Positions 49,358-58,257 of a DNA stretch of 64,000 nucleotides are shown in pieces; position 1 is the stretch's first letter, and the number at the start of each line of letters is the position of its first letter. Source of the stretch: Pseudomonas sp. PDM14 (GTDB lineage: Bacteria > Pseudomonadota > Gammaproteobacteria > Pseudomonadales > Pseudomonadaceae); assembly GCF_014851905.1 (NCBI RefSeq), contig NZ_JACVAQ010000001.1:2604001-2668000 (forward strand), in the 5' to 3' direction. The notes below the pieces were generated by a model. It was not told where the DNA came from. It saw nothing but the letters and a program-made list of their open reading frames with translations, and did no database searches. The position numbers and the translations under genes were made by a program.

Positions 49358-50403
49358 TGAACATTCGTGAAGCCCTGGCCCGGGTGGTCGACAACCTCGA
49401 CCTGAACACGGCGGAAATGCAGGACGTGATGCGCGAGATCATGACCGGGCAGTGCACCGACGCGCAGATCGGCGCCTTCCTCATGGGCCTGCGCATGAAG
49501 AGCGAAAGTATCGACGAGATCGTCGGCGCCGCGCAGGTCATGCGCGAGCTGGCCGCGCCGGTACAGATCAACGCCGAGCGCCTGGTCGACACCTGCGGCA
49601 CCGGTGGCGACGGCATGAACATCTTCAACGTCTCCACTGCGGCGGCGTTCGTCGTCGCGGCCGCGGGCGGGCGGGTGGCCAAGCACGGCAACCGCGCGGT
49701 ATCCGGCAAGAGCGGCAGCGCCGACCTGCTGGAAGCCGCCGGGGTGTACCTCAACCTCAAGCCGGAACAGGTCGCGCGCTGCGTCGAGAACGTCGGTGTC
49801 GGCTTCATGTTCGCCCCGGCCCATCATGGCGCGATGAAGTACGCCATCGGCCCGCGCCGCGAAGTCGGCCTGCGCACCCTGTTCAACATGCTCGGTCCGA
49901 TGACCAACCCGGCCGCGGTCAAGCACCAGGTGATCGGCGTATTCAGCCAGGCGCTGTGCCGGCCGCTGGCCGAAGTGCTGCAGCGCCTGGGCAGCCAGCA
50001 CGTGCTGGTGGTGCACGCCCAGGATGGTCTCGACGAGATCAGCCTGGCCGCGCCAACCCACATCGCCGAACTCAAGGACGGTGTGGTCAGCGAGTACCGC
50101 ATCCAGCCGGAAGACTTCGGCATCAAGAGCCAGAGCCTGATCGGCCTGACCGTGGAAGACGCCGCCGATTCGCTCAAGCTGATCCGCGATGCGCTCGGCA
50201 AGCGTCGCACCGAAAGCGGCCAGAAGGCCGCAGAGATGATTGCCCTCAACGCCGGCGCCGCGCTGTACGCCGCGGATCACGCGACCACTCTCAAGGAAGG
50301 TGTGCACCTGGCGCATGACGCTTTGCACACCGGCCTGGCGTGGGAGAAACTCGACGAGCTGGTGTCCTTCACCGCCGTGTTCAAGCAGGAGAATGAAGCG
50401 TGA
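49357..50403 (+). CDS. trpD: Anthranilate phosphoribosyltransferase
   Basis: A 348-aa enzyme joining anthranilate to PRPP, the second step of the branch. The PRPP-binding signature [14 protein letters not shown] (about residues 78-91), the [21 protein letters not shown] loop (its core KHGNR and SGSAD) and [11 protein letters not shown] are intact. The ATG at 49357 shares one base with the trpG stop, and its TGA overlaps the trpC GTG start, so trpGDC are tightly coupled. Confidence 0.97.
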   Translation: MNIREALARVVDNLDLNTAEMQDVMREIMTGQCTDAQIGAFLMGLRMKSESIDEIVGAAQVMRELAAPVQINAERLVDTCGTGGDGMNIFNVSTAAAFVVAAAGGRVAKHGNRAVSGKSGSADLLEAAGVYLNLKPEQVARCVENVGVGFMFAPAHHGAMKYAIGPRREVGLRTLFNMLGPMTNPAAVKHQVIGVFSQALCRPLAEVLQRLGSQHVLVVHAQDGLDEISLAAPTHIAELKDGVVSEYRIQPEDFGIKSQSLIGLTVEDAADSLKLIRDALGKRRTESGQKAAEMIALNAGAALYAADHATTLKEGVHLAHDALHTGLAWEKLDELVSFTAVFKQENEA

Positions 50404-51236
50404 GCATCCCCACCGTGCTGGAGAAGATCCTCGCTCGCAAGGCGGAAGAAGTGGCCGAGCGCCGCAGCCGCGTCAGCTTCGCCGAGGTCGAGGCCCTGGC
50501 GCGTGGCGCCGATGCGCCGCGCGGTTTCGCCCAGGCGCTGCTCGAGCGTGCGGCGCGCAAGGAACCGGCGGTGATCGCCGAGGTGAAGAAAGCCTCGCCG
50601 AGCAAGGGCGTGTTGCGCGAGCACTTCGTGCCGGCGGAGATCGCGCAGAGCTACGAACGCGGCGGCGCGGCGTGCCTGTCGGTGCTCACCGACATCGATT
50701 TCTTCCAGGGCGCCGATGAATACCTGCAGCAGGCGCGCGCCGCCTGCGGCCTGCCGGTGATCCGCAAGGACTTCATGATCGACCCGTACCAGATCGTCGA
50801 GGCCCGTGCTCTGGGTGCCGACTGCATCCTGCTGATCGTCTCGGCGCTGGATGACGTGCGCATGGCCGAACTGGCCGCCACGGCCAGGGACGTCGGCCTC
50901 GACGTGCTCGTCGAGGTGCATGATGGCGACGAGCTGGATCGCGCGCTGAAGACCCTGGATACGCCGCTGGTGGGGATCAACAACCGCAACCTGCACAGCT
51001 TCGAGGTCAGCCTGGAAACCACTCTCGACCTGCTGCCGCGCATCCCGCACGACCGCCTGGTGGTTACCGAGAGCGGCATCATGAACCGCGCGGATGTGGA
51101 GCTGATGGAAATCAGCGGGGTGTACTCCTTCCTGGTCGGCGAAGCCTTCATGCGTGCCGAGGAGCCGGGGCTGGAGTTGCAGCGCCTGTTCTTCCCCGAG
51201 CGCGGCCCGGGCATCGTTGGTGTCGATCCGGACTGA
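50400..51236 (+). CDS. trpC: Indole-3-glycerol-phosphate synthase
   Basis: A 278-aa TIM-barrel enzyme that closes the ring to indole-3-glycerol phosphate. It begins with [19 protein letters not shown] and contains [13 protein letters not shown] (catalytic Lys), [38 protein letters not shown] and [10 protein letters not shown]. It starts with GTG, overlapping the trpD stop. It ends the trpE-G-D-C series and is followed by a strong terminator facing the vfr terminator. Confidence 0.97.
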   Translation: MSIPTVLEKILARKAEEVAERRSRVSFAEVEALARGADAPRGFAQALLERAARKEPAVIAEVKKASPSKGVLREHFVPAEIAQSYERGGAACLSVLTDIDFFQGADEYLQQARAACGLPVIRKDFMIDPYQIVEARALGADCILLIVSALDDVRMAELAATARDVGLDVLVEVHDGDELDRALKTLDTPLVGINNRNLHSFEVSLETTLDLLPRIPHDRLVVTESGIMNRADVELMEISGVYSFLVGEAFMRAEEPGLELQRLFFPERGPGIVGVDPD

Positions 51237-51250
51237 TCGTTGCGCTCCTG

Positions 51251-51278
51251 AAAAAGCCCGCCAATCGGCGGGCTTTTT
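51251..51278 (+). terminator. trp operon terminator
   Basis: AAAAAGCCCGCC and GGCGGGCTTTTT form a perfect stem with a short AAT loop, ending in five T. It begins 14 bp after the trpC stop. The A/T flanks would also work for transcription from the opposite strand. Confidence 0.9.
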
Positions 51279-51334
51279 CGTCTGCCTCGTCGGGTGCGCC
51301 GTGGCGCATGGCACACCCCACAAAGGGATCGCGC

Positions 51335-51363
51335 AATAAAAAGCCCCGCCGAAGCGGGGCTTT
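51335..51363 (-). terminator. vfr terminator
   Basis: On the minus strand AAAGCCCCGC and GCGGGGCTTT pair around a 4-nt TTCG loop and continue into TTATT. It lies 15 bp past the vfr stop. Confidence 0.88.
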
Positions 51364-51378
51364 CATTATCGGTTCGGT

Positions 51379-52023
51379 TCAGCGCGTGCCGAACACCACC
51401 ATGGTCTTGCCTTTGACGTGAACCAGGCCCTGCTCTTCGAGCGACTTGAGTACACGCCCGACCATCTCGCGGGAGCAGCCGACGATGCGGCCGATTTCCT
51501 GGCGGGTGATCTTGATCTGCATGCCGTCCGGGTGGGTCATGGCGTCCGGCTGCTTGCACAGGTCGAGCAGGGTGCGCGCGACACGGCCGGTTACGTCGAG
51601 GAACGCCAGGTCGCCCACCTTGCGCGTGGTGTTGCGCAGGCGATCGGCCATCTGGCTGCCGAGGGTGTAGAGAATTTCCGGGTCCTGCTGGGTCAGCTCG
51701 CGAAACTTGGCGTAGCTCAGTTCGGCGACTTCGCATTCGGTCTTGGCACGAACCCAGGCGCTGCGTTCCTTCTCCTGGCCTTCCTTCTCGAACAGGCCCA
51801 TTTCACCGAAGAAGTCGCCGGAGTTGAGGTAGGCGATGATCATCTCGCGACCGTCGTCATCTTCGATGAGGATGGTGACCGAGCCCTTGATGATGAAGAA
51901 CAGCGTTTCGCAGCGGTCACCCGCGTAGATGATGGTGCTTTTGGCGGTGTAGCGGCGGCGATGACAATGCGCGAGAAGCTTGTCCAGGTTCTTGATTTTA
52001 GGTGTGAGGGTAATAGCTACCAT
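51379..52023 (-). CDS. vfr: cAMP-responsive global regulator Vfr (CRP family)
   Basis: A 214-aa CRP-type activator, the same length as P. aeruginosa Vfr. The cAMP-binding domain (about 15-125) contains [27 protein letters not shown] and [17 protein letters not shown]. The C-terminal HTH includes [29 protein letters not shown]. In P. aeruginosa Vfr with cAMP governs quorum sensing, type III secretion and twitching. The 237-bp upstream gap is divergent with the OsmC-like gene and carries two TTATCCGA repeats 21 bp apart. An intrinsic terminator follows the gene. Confidence 0.96.
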   Translation of the reverse strand: MVAITLTPKIKNLDKLLAHCHRRRYTAKSTIIYAGDRCETLFFIIKGSVTILIEDDDGREMIIAYLNSGDFFGEMGLFEKEGQEKERSAWVRAKTECEVAELSYAKFRELTQQDPEILYTLGSQMADRLRNTTRKVGDLAFLDVTGRVARTLLDLCKQPDAMTHPDGMQIKITRQEIGRIVGCSREMVGRVLKSLEEQGLVHVKGKTMVVFGTR

Positions 52024-52260
52024 GCCCGAGTCCCGAAAAGAAAAGAGTAAGCCTTTGTCCAGCAGGCGCTTTTTTAATAATTATCCGAACAAGTGTGCCA
52101 GTTATCCGACGCCAGCTTAACAGACCGGGTGTGACCGGCAATGCGATTTTGCGACGCAGCTAACACTGCCCGCGCTCTATCTGTCAGGCCTGTGCGCCAG
52201 GGTGGCCGCTGGGGGCTGTGATAAGCTACGCGCCTTTTTCGGGCGCAGGGAGTCCAGGCG

Positions 52261-52683
52261 ATGAAAGCACGCATTCAGTGGGCCGGCGAGGCGATGTTCC
52301 TCGGCGAATCGGGCAGCGGCCACGTGGTGGTGATGGACGGTCCGCCGGAAGCCGGTGGCCGCAACCTGGGCGTGCGCCCCATGGAAATGGTCCTGATCGG
52401 CCTCGGCGGCTGCAGCAATTTCGATGTGGTCAGCATCCTCAAGAAGTCGCGTCAGCCGGTGGAAAGCTGCGAGGCGTTTCTCGAAGCCGAGCGTGCCGAC
52501 GAAGACCCCAAGGTGTTCACCAAGATCCACCTGCACTTCGTGGTCAAGGGCCGTGGTCTCAAGGAGGCGCAGGTCAAGCGCGCCGTCGAGCTGTCGGCAG
52601 AGAAGTACTGCTCGGCCTCGATCATGCTCGGCCGTGCAGGTGTGGAGATCACCCACGACTACGAAATCGTCGAGCTGGGCTAA
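52261..52683 (+). CDS. OsmC-like (YhfA-type) protein
   Basis: A 140-aa OsmC/Ohr-fold protein. The first half gives the beta sheet (RIQWAGEAMFLGESGSG). GLGGCSNFDVVSILKK, around residues 47-62, holds the first conserved Cys. A second Cys sits in EKYCSASIMLG, around residue 118. The pair could act as a peroxidatic/resolving couple, though the closest subgroup, YhfA, has no proven activity. It starts 237 bp from divergent vfr. Its stop codon is the first base triplet of a 142-bp hairpin element. Confidence 0.9.
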   Translation: MKARIQWAGEAMFLGESGSGHVVVMDGPPEAGGRNLGVRPMEMVLIGLGGCSNFDVVSILKKSRQPVESCEAFLEAERADEDPKVFTKIHLHFVVKGRGLKEAQVKRAVELSAEKYCSASIMLGRAGVEITHDYEIVELG

Positions 52684-52824
52684 GAGCCCGCGTCTGATCT
52701 GCTGCGCGTCGGCGATACGGCGTTGGAAATGGCTTCGGGCTGCTCATTTACGGCCTGTAAACTCCGCACCCTCGGCCATTTCCGCCTTATCTCGCTCTGG
52801 CTCGCAAGATCAGAAGCGGGCTCT
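52683..52824 (+). mobile_element. 142-bp MITE-like hairpin element, copy 1 (after OsmC-like gene)
   Basis: Terminal inverted repeats AGAGCCCGCGTCTGATCT (52683-52700) and AGATCAGAAGCGGGCTCT (52807-52824) differ by one base. Inner arms GGAAATGGC/GCCATTTCC and TTTAC/GTAAA extend the hairpin to its centre. The central GCTCATTTAC...GTAAACTCCGCACCCTCG matches copy 2 at 53884-54026. The first base is the last A of the upstream stop codon. No transposase is encoded. Confidence 0.7.
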
Positions 52825-53041
52825 GACACACGGAGCTCACAAAGACGGCGCAGACTCTGGCAGTCGGCGCCATCGCTCTGCATAATGCGCGGCCTTTTTT
52901 CGGGGCCGGACAGTGCCCCAAACCTTACCCATATCGCCATCGCGAAGAGGTGTTAACCGTCCTACGCAACTGCGTTGTTCGCAGTTGACGGGCATGCTCG
53001 ATCACGCGGCAGAGCCGCATCCACAAAGAGAACTCCCAACG
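52825..53041 (+). other. speD upstream region
   Basis: 217 bp between the hairpin element and speD hold no supported gene. A CGGCC-TTTTTT-CGGGGCCG stretch near 52893-52909 is the only visible stem. The speD promoter should lie here. Confidence 0.5.
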
Positions 53042-53836
53042 GTGAAAAGCAAACTCAAGCTCCACGGGTTCAACAACCTGACGAAGACCTTGAGCTTCAA
53101 CATCTATGACATCTGCTACGCGGAAACGCCGGAAGACCAGCAGGCCTACGTCCAGTACATCAACACCGAGTACGACGCCGAGCGCCTGACGCAGATCCTC
53201 ACCGATGTTGTCGACATCATCGGCGCCAATATCCTGAACATCGCCCGTCAGGATTACGACCCGCAAGGCGCCAGCGTGACCATCCTGATCTCCGAGCAAC
53301 CGGTCACGCCGACCGAAAGCCAGATCGAGGAATCACCGGGGCCGCTGCCGGATACCATTCTGGCGCACCTCGACAAGAGCCACATCACCGTACACACCTA
53401 CCCGGAAATCCATCCGGTCGAGGGTATCGCGACGTTCCGCGTGGACATCGACGTGTCGACCTGCGGGGTGATCTCGCCGCTGAAGGCGCTCAACTACCTG
53501 ATCCACCAGTTCGACTCGGACATCGTCACCGTCGACTACCGCGTGCGCGGCTTCACCCGCGACGTGGAGGGCAAGAAGCACTTCATCGACCACGAGATCA
53601 ACTCGATCCAGAACTACCTCTCCGACGACACCCAGGACGCGTACCAGATGACGGACGTCAACGTGTACCAGGAGAACCTGTTCCACACCAAGATGCTGCT
53701 CAAGGACTTCGAACTGGACAACTACCTGTTCGGCGATGCGGCCAGCAACCTGACTGCCGAGCAGCGCGAGCAGGTGGAAGAGCGGGTGCGCCACGAGATG
53801 CTGGAGATCTTCTACGCGCGCAACATGCCGCGCTGA
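53042..53836 (+). CDS. speD: S-adenosylmethionine decarboxylase proenzyme
   Basis: A 264-aa class-1A AdoMet decarboxylase, supplying decarboxylated SAM for spermidine synthesis. Self-cleavage at the Lys-Ser bond within [13 protein letters not shown] would make Ser113 the pyruvoyl group of the alpha chain; the following [15 protein letters not shown] is the active-site region. The start is a GTG at 53042 ([12 protein letters not shown]), giving the expected family length; the upstream open frame is not conserved in character. It is followed by an intrinsic terminator. It stands between two copies of one hairpin element. Confidence 0.95.
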   Translation: MKSKLKLHGFNNLTKTLSFNIYDICYAETPEDQQAYVQYINTEYDAERLTQILTDVVDIIGANILNIARQDYDPQGASVTILISEQPVTPTESQIEESPGPLPDTILAHLDKSHITVHTYPEIHPVEGIATFRVDIDVSTCGVISPLKALNYLIHQFDSDIVTVDYRVRGFTRDVEGKKHFIDHEINSIQNYLSDDTQDAYQMTDVNVYQENLFHTKMLLKDFELDNYLFGDAASNLTAEQREQVEERVRHEMLEIFYARNMPR

Positions 53837-53849
53837 TTCTCCCGCAATG

Positions 53850-53876
53850 AAAAAGGGCGCCGATTGGCGCCCTTTT
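53850..53876 (+). terminator. speD terminator
   Basis: AAAAGGGCGCC-GATT-GGCGCCCTTTT is an 11-bp perfect stem with a 4-nt loop starting 14 bp past the speD stop. Confidence 0.88.
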
Positions 53877-53883
53877 CATCTCT

Positions 53884-54026
53884 AGAGCCTGTTTACGATC
53901 TTTTGAGCTAGAACCAGGCAAGGGCAAAATGGGGCGAGGGTGCGGAGTTTACGAACTGTAAATGAGCAACCCGAGCGCCGTTTCAACGCTGCCTGGCCGA
54001 CGATCAGAAGATCGTGAGCAGGTTCT
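53884..54026 (-). mobile_element. 143-bp MITE-like hairpin element, copy 2 (after coq7)
   Basis: Terminal inverted repeats AGAGCCTGTTTACGATCT... and its partner at 54004-54026 match at 19 of 23 positions. Read on the minus strand it starts TAAGAACCTG at the coq7 stop, then shows TTGCTCATTTAC, a short loop and GTAAACTCCGCACCCTCG as in copy 1. Inner CCAGGCA/TGCCTGG arms add to the hairpin. Both copies thus have the same orientation relative to the gene whose stop they touch. Confidence 0.7.
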
Positions 54027-54673
54027 TAAATGCGGTAGGTGCTCTTGGTCATGACCTTGGACAGCAGGCTCATGCCGAACTTCACCGGGGCTGGGAAGCG
54101 CACGCCGCCGGCGTCGATGGCGCTGGTGGCATGCTGTTCCTCGTCGTCGCGCATCTGCTCGAGAATCGCCCGGGTCTTGGCGTCGTCCGCGGGAATCTGC
54201 TCGAGGTGCTCGTCCAGGTGCTTGACCACCTGATCCTCGGTGGCGGCGACGAAGCCCAGGCTGACCTTGTCGCTGATCAGCCCGGCGACTGCGCCGACGC
54301 CAAAGGACAGGCCATAGAACAGCGGGTTGAGTACGCTCGGGTGGCTGCCCAGCTCGCGGATGCGCTGTTCGCACCAGGCCAGGTGGTCGACTTCTTCGTC
54401 GGCGGCGTGCTCCATGGCCTTGCGCACTTCCGGCAGCTTGGCGGTCAGTGCCTGCCCCTGGTACAGCGCCTGGGCGCAGACTTCACCGGTGTGGTTGATG
54501 CGCATCAGGCCGGCGACATGGCGGGCCTCGTCGTCGCTCAGTTGCGCCTCGTTCTGCACGATGGCCGGCGAAGGCCGGGCCGGGGCGCCGCTGAATGGCA
54601 GCAGGGTGCGCAGTGCGGCGTCGGCCTGCAGCAGCAGGCGGTCGACGGGGGAAAACTGGCGTTCGTTGCTCAT
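54026..54673 (-). CDS. coq7: 3-demethoxyubiquinol 3-hydroxylase (Coq7)
   Basis: A 215-aa di-iron enzyme of ubiquinone synthesis that hydroxylates 2-polyprenyl-3-methyl-6-methoxy-1,4-benzoquinol. Iron ligands are visible in [27 protein letters not shown] and the late [10 protein letters not shown], with a hydrophobic surface patch around [14 protein letters not shown] for membrane association. The ATG at 54673 (MSNERQFSP) is chosen because GGAG lies six bases upstream. Its TAA abuts a 143-bp hairpin element. A HIT-family gene I recall upstream in P. aeruginosa is absent. Confidence 0.95.
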   Translation of the reverse strand: MSNERQFSPVDRLLLQADAALRTLLPFSGAPARPSPAIVQNEAQLSDDEARHVAGLMRINHTGEVCAQALYQGQALTAKLPEVRKAMEHAADEEVDHLAWCEQRIRELGSHPSVLNPLFYGLSFGVGAVAGLISDKVSLGFVAATEDQVVKHLDEHLEQIPADDAKTRAILEQMRDDEEQHATSAIDAGGVRFPAPVKFGMSLLSKVMTKSTYRI

Positions 54674-54898
54674 GGCCATCTCCACGGAAAGCATGCCGGC
54701 AGTTTACCTCAAGCCCCAGGCTGAAACCCGCTTGGCGACAAGGTGCCGCAGCGGCGGGTGTTTTTGTGGACCAGTCAGGCGAAGATCTTCGGCAGCACGG
54801 GCGCACCACGGGCGTTCTTCCCGGCGCTTGGGTATTCTGGCAGCCTGATGATGACTGCCTACTCCGGCCAGCCGCGCCGGATTCACAAGGAGTGAGGG

Positions 54899-56377
54899 TT
54901 GAAGAACGATATTCATGATCTGGGCCTGGTGCTCGACTCCAGGGTCAAGCTGATCGTGGTCGAGTCCTGGGACGAGAAGCGCGTGCTGGAGACGCTGACC
55001 AGCCTGGCAGTCAAGCGTGGTCTCGGCCTCTACACCTGGGCCGTGACCGAGGGCCTGCAGCGCCTCGGCTTCGGCGGCGAGCCGGCGGGCGCCGGTGAGA
55101 GCTTCGAGGCCGACGTGGCGCTCAAGCTGATCAAGCATGACCAGCAGCCCAACCTGTACGTGATGTGCGACCTGCATCCGTACCTGGTCGACAACCCCAA
55201 GCTGGTGCGCCTGCTCAAGGAAATCGCCATGAGCGAGGCCGGTCACAAGCCGACCCTGGTGCTGGTGTCCCACGCGCTCAAGCTGCCGGCGGAAGTACAA
55301 CGCTATGCCGCGCGCTTCACCCTGGCCCTGCCGACCGAAGAAGAGCTGCTGGCCATCGTGCGCGAAGAGGCCACGCGCTGGAGTGAACTCAACCGCGGCG
55401 CGCGCGTGCGCACCGACAACCGAACCCTGCAGCAGGTGGTGAAGAACCTGCGTGGCATGAGCCACGCCGAGGCGCGGGCCCTGGCGCGCAATGTGATCTG
55501 CGACGACGGCGCGATCACCCAGGAAGACCTGCCGGAGCTGAACAAGACCAAGTTCAAGCTGCTCGACCTGGAGGGCGTGCTCAGCTTCGAGTACGACACC
55601 GCGCAGTTCGCCGAGGTTGGCGGCCTGCTCAACCTCAAGCGCTGGCTTGGCGAGCGCCAGGACATCTTCCTCAACAACCAGGGCCGCGATCTGCCCAAGG
55701 GCATGCTGCTGGTCGGTGTGCAGGGCGGTGGCAAGAGCCTTGCGGCCAAGGCGGTCGCGGGGCTCTGGGGGCTGCCGTTGCTGCGCCTGGATTTCGCCAG
55801 CCTGTACAACAAGTTCTTCGGCGAGACCGAGCGCAACCTGCGCGAGGCGCTGCGCCTGGCCGAGCAGATGGCGCCCTGCGTGCTGTGGATGGACGAGCTG
55901 GAAAAGGGCCTGTCCACCGGTGACAACGACGATGGCGTCAGCCAGCGTGTGCTCGGCACCCTGCTGACCTGGATGTCCGAGCGCAAGGCGCCGGTGTTCA
56001 TGGTCGCCACGGCGAACGCCATCCACCGTCTGCCCCCGGAACTGGTGCGCAAGGGGCGTTTCGACGAGCTGTTCTTCGTCGACCTGCCCGATGTCGCCGT
56101 GCGCGCGGATATCTTCGCCATCCACCTGCGTCGCCGCGAGCTCGATCCAGAGCAGTTCGACCTGGGCGAGCTGGCCGGAGCGTGCGACGGCTTCTCTGGT
56201 GCAGAGATCGAGCAGGCGGTGGTCAGTGCGCTGTATGCCGCGCAGGCACGTCAGCAGCCGGTGGATCAGGCGTTGCTGCTGCACAACATCCAGAGCACGG
56301 CGCCGCTGTCGGTGGTGATGGCCGAGGACCTGGCCGCACTGCGTGCCTGGGCCAACGGCAGGACGGTCAACGCCTAG
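54899..56377 (+). CDS. AAA+ ATPase (FtsH/Cdc48-like ATPase domain, no protease)
   Basis: A 492-aa cytoplasmic AAA ATPase. The first 240 residues are a family-specific N-terminal region (DLGLVLDSRVKLIVVESWDE). The ATPase part has Walker A GVQGGGKSLAAKAV (about 275-288), Walker B CVLWMDELEKGL (about 325-336), a sensor near VATANAIHRLP and the arginine finger in RKGRFDELFFV. No zinc-protease domain follows, so it is probably a remodelling ATPase, and its substrate is unknown. The start is TTG at 54899, six bases after AAGGAG, and no ATG or GTG competes nearby. Confidence 0.88.
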   Translation: MKNDIHDLGLVLDSRVKLIVVESWDEKRVLETLTSLAVKRGLGLYTWAVTEGLQRLGFGGEPAGAGESFEADVALKLIKHDQQPNLYVMCDLHPYLVDNPKLVRLLKEIAMSEAGHKPTLVLVSHALKLPAEVQRYAARFTLALPTEEELLAIVREEATRWSELNRGARVRTDNRTLQQVVKNLRGMSHAEARALARNVICDDGAITQEDLPELNKTKFKLLDLEGVLSFEYDTAQFAEVGGLLNLKRWLGERQDIFLNNQGRDLPKGMLLVGVQGGGKSLAAKAVAGLWGLPLLRLDFASLYNKFFGETERNLREALRLAEQMAPCVLWMDELEKGLSTGDNDDGVSQRVLGTLLTWMSERKAPVFMVATANAIHRLPPELVRKGRFDELFFVDLPDVAVRADIFAIHLRRRELDPEQFDLGELAGACDGFSGAEIEQAVVSALYAAQARQQPVDQALLLHNIQSTAPLSVVMAEDLAALRAWANGRTVNA

Positions 56378-56404
56378 CCGCAGGCGTTGCCGGTTGGCTG
56401 AGTG

Positions 56405-57214
56405 TTAGCGCTTGGGCAGCAGCGGGACGATGGAGCGGGCCGCGATGCGCCGCACCAGCGCCCGCGGCGCCAGGCGCAGCAGGCAGGGCAGCAGGCGATT
56501 GCGCCAGCCGGGGATGATGATCGCGCGGTTCTTCTCCAGTCCGCGCACGGCGAGCAGCGCGACTTCCTCGGGATCGGCCAGCAGCTTGTGGCGCTCCAGC
56601 GGGCCGCTCTTCATCTGGCTATTGCGGAAGAACGGCGTGGCCACTGGGCCGGGGCAGAGCACCGAGACCTTGACCCCGTGTGGCGCCATTTCATAACGCA
56701 GGCCTTCGGAGAAGTGCAGCACGTAGGCCTTGCTGGCGAAGTAGTTGCTCATCAGCGGGCCGGGCTGGAACGCCGCCAGCGAGGCGACGTTGAGGATCTG
56801 CCCGCGGCCGCGCTTGAGCATGCCGCCGCCGATGGAGTGACACAGGCGACTCAGGGCCAGAACGTTCAGCTCGATCAGTTCCTGTTCGCGTGCCCAGTCC
56901 TGCTCGACGAACACCCCGGCCGTACCGATGCCGGCGTTGTTCACCAGCACATCGATGCGCCGCTCACCCTGCTCCAGCTCCTGCAGCAGACCGCTCAGTT
57001 GCAGCGGCTCGGCCAGGTCACAGGTGCGGAATAGCGCTTCGATGCCGAAGCGCTGGGTCAGTTCGCAGGCGACGCTTTCCAGCGCCTCGCGCTGGCGGGC
57101 GACCAGGATCAGGTTATGCCCGCGTCGCGCGAAGGCTTCGGCCAGCGCCAGGCCAAGCCCACCGGAGGCGCCTGTGATCAGCGTGTAACTGGAGGCGTCT
57201 CGTTCGGCGGACAC
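56405..57214 (-). CDS. Short-chain dehydrogenase/reductase (SDR family)
   Basis: A 269-aa classical SDR. The nucleotide-binding TGASGGLG lies at residues 15-22, NNAG in the DVLVNNAGIGTAG region and the catalytic YFASK at about residue 160, with a Ser in LNVASLAAF completing the triad. The cofactor is likely NADP(H), since the loop after strand 2 is RQREAL, but the substrate cannot be inferred. The C-terminal 20 residues are basic and hydrophobic and might contact membrane. It follows the DUF805 gene by 3 bp on the same strand. Confidence 0.9.
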   Translation of the reverse strand: MSAERDASSYTLITGASGGLGLALAEAFARRGHNLILVARQREALESVACELTQRFGIEALFRTCDLAEPLQLSGLLQELEQGERRIDVLVNNAGIGTAGVFVEQDWAREQELIELNVLALSRLCHSIGGGMLKRGRGQILNVASLAAFQPGPLMSNYFASKAYVLHFSEGLRYEMAPHGVKVSVLCPGPVATPFFRNSQMKSGPLERHKLLADPEEVALLAVRGLEKNRAIIIPGWRNRLLPCLLRLAPRALVRRIAARSIVPLLPKR

Positions 57215-57217
57215 TGC

Positions 57218-58198
57218 TTACTCCTGTTGCTCGAGTGAGTCCTGCACTTGTGCCTGCTCGGCACGCTGGATGTATTCCTGGTACTGCGGAATGGCGATCG
57301 CGGCGAGGATGCCGATGAGCACCGGGACGATCAGCCAGCCGAACGCCAGCACCTTGACCGCAGTGGTGTTCGGCGGCGGCGGCGGACCGAAGCGGTTGGC
57401 GCCGGTGGTGCCGGGGACGATCAGCATGACCAGGGCGAATAAGCTGCCGAAGATGGGGATCAGGTTCACCAGCCACAGCCAGCCGGACCAGCCGATGTCG
57501 TGCAGGCGTTGCACGCCGATCTGCACGCTGACCACGAGTGCGGCGATACCCACGGCGGCGATGGCCAGGCCACCGAGCACCGGGACCAGTGCCATCAGCA
57601 CCGCGGAAACGAAGTACAGGCCCAGAAGGGCGAACAGCATCACGGCCGACCAGGCCAGGTAGCGCACCCGGCCGATCCGCCCGGTCACGCCGAACACCTT
57701 CAGCTCGCCATGCTCGGGCAGCACGTCGCCAACCTGCGCCTTGGGCGTGGAGTAAGGCGAGTTGCTCGGTGCCGCAGCCGCCGGTGGCGGTGCTTCGGCC
57801 AGTTGCGCCTGGCGCGCGATGAATTTCTCGATCACCACGCCGCAGGCGCTGCAGACTGGTGCCTTGTTCTGGTCGTGGCCGCATTTCGGGCAGCGCATCT
57901 GCGCCTGATCCGCGGCGGTGGCTTCGGCGTCGCTCTCCAGGCTGACCAGGGTCAGGCTGGCGCTGAGATCGGGCTCCTTGCGGGCCAGGGCGCCGGCCTT
58001 GTGCAGCACGGCCAGGTACTTGTCCGCTTCAGCGGCGTCCAGGTTGCGCTTGAGGGTGTTCAACTGGCCACTGAACAGGTCTTCGATCTTCTGCGGATCG
58101 GTCTTGAATAGGTTGGCGAGCTTTTCCTTGGTCTCGGCCAGTGTCGCTTCCGGCATCAGTTGGCCGGTAAAAACGATCTTGAAGCGTTCTTGCTGCAT
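57218..58198 (-). CDS. Zinc-ribbon and DUF805 membrane protein
   Basis: A 326-aa protein with three parts. Residues 1-70 resemble a small helical domain (KEKLANLFKTDPQKIEDLFSG). Residues about 100-120 form a zinc ribbon with RCPKCGHDQ and VCSACGVVIE. The C-terminal half is a DUF805-type membrane region with about four hydrophobic segments (from SAVMLFALLGLYFV) and GWSGWLWLVNLIPIFGSL, ending in IAIPQYQEYIQRAEQAQ, which looks like the start of a pilin-type helix. It is probably an inner-membrane protein with a cytoplasmic head. The function is unknown. Confidence 0.82.
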   Translation of the reverse strand: MQQERFKIVFTGQLMPEATLAETKEKLANLFKTDPQKIEDLFSGQLNTLKRNLDAAEADKYLAVLHKAGALARKEPDLSASLTLVSLESDAEATAADQAQMRCPKCGHDQNKAPVCSACGVVIEKFIARQAQLAEAPPPAAAAPSNSPYSTPKAQVGDVLPEHGELKVFGVTGRIGRVRYLAWSAVMLFALLGLYFVSAVLMALVPVLGGLAIAAVGIAALVVSVQIGVQRLHDIGWSGWLWLVNLIPIFGSLFALVMLIVPGTTGANRFGPPPPPNTTAVKVLAFGWLIVPVLIGILAAIAIPQYQEYIQRAEQAQVQDSLEQQE

Positions 58199-58257
58199 AA
58201 AGCTTCCTTGTCAATGAGAGCTGTTGTGCGGTGTAGGCGCGCCTAGCGTGGCGAAGC

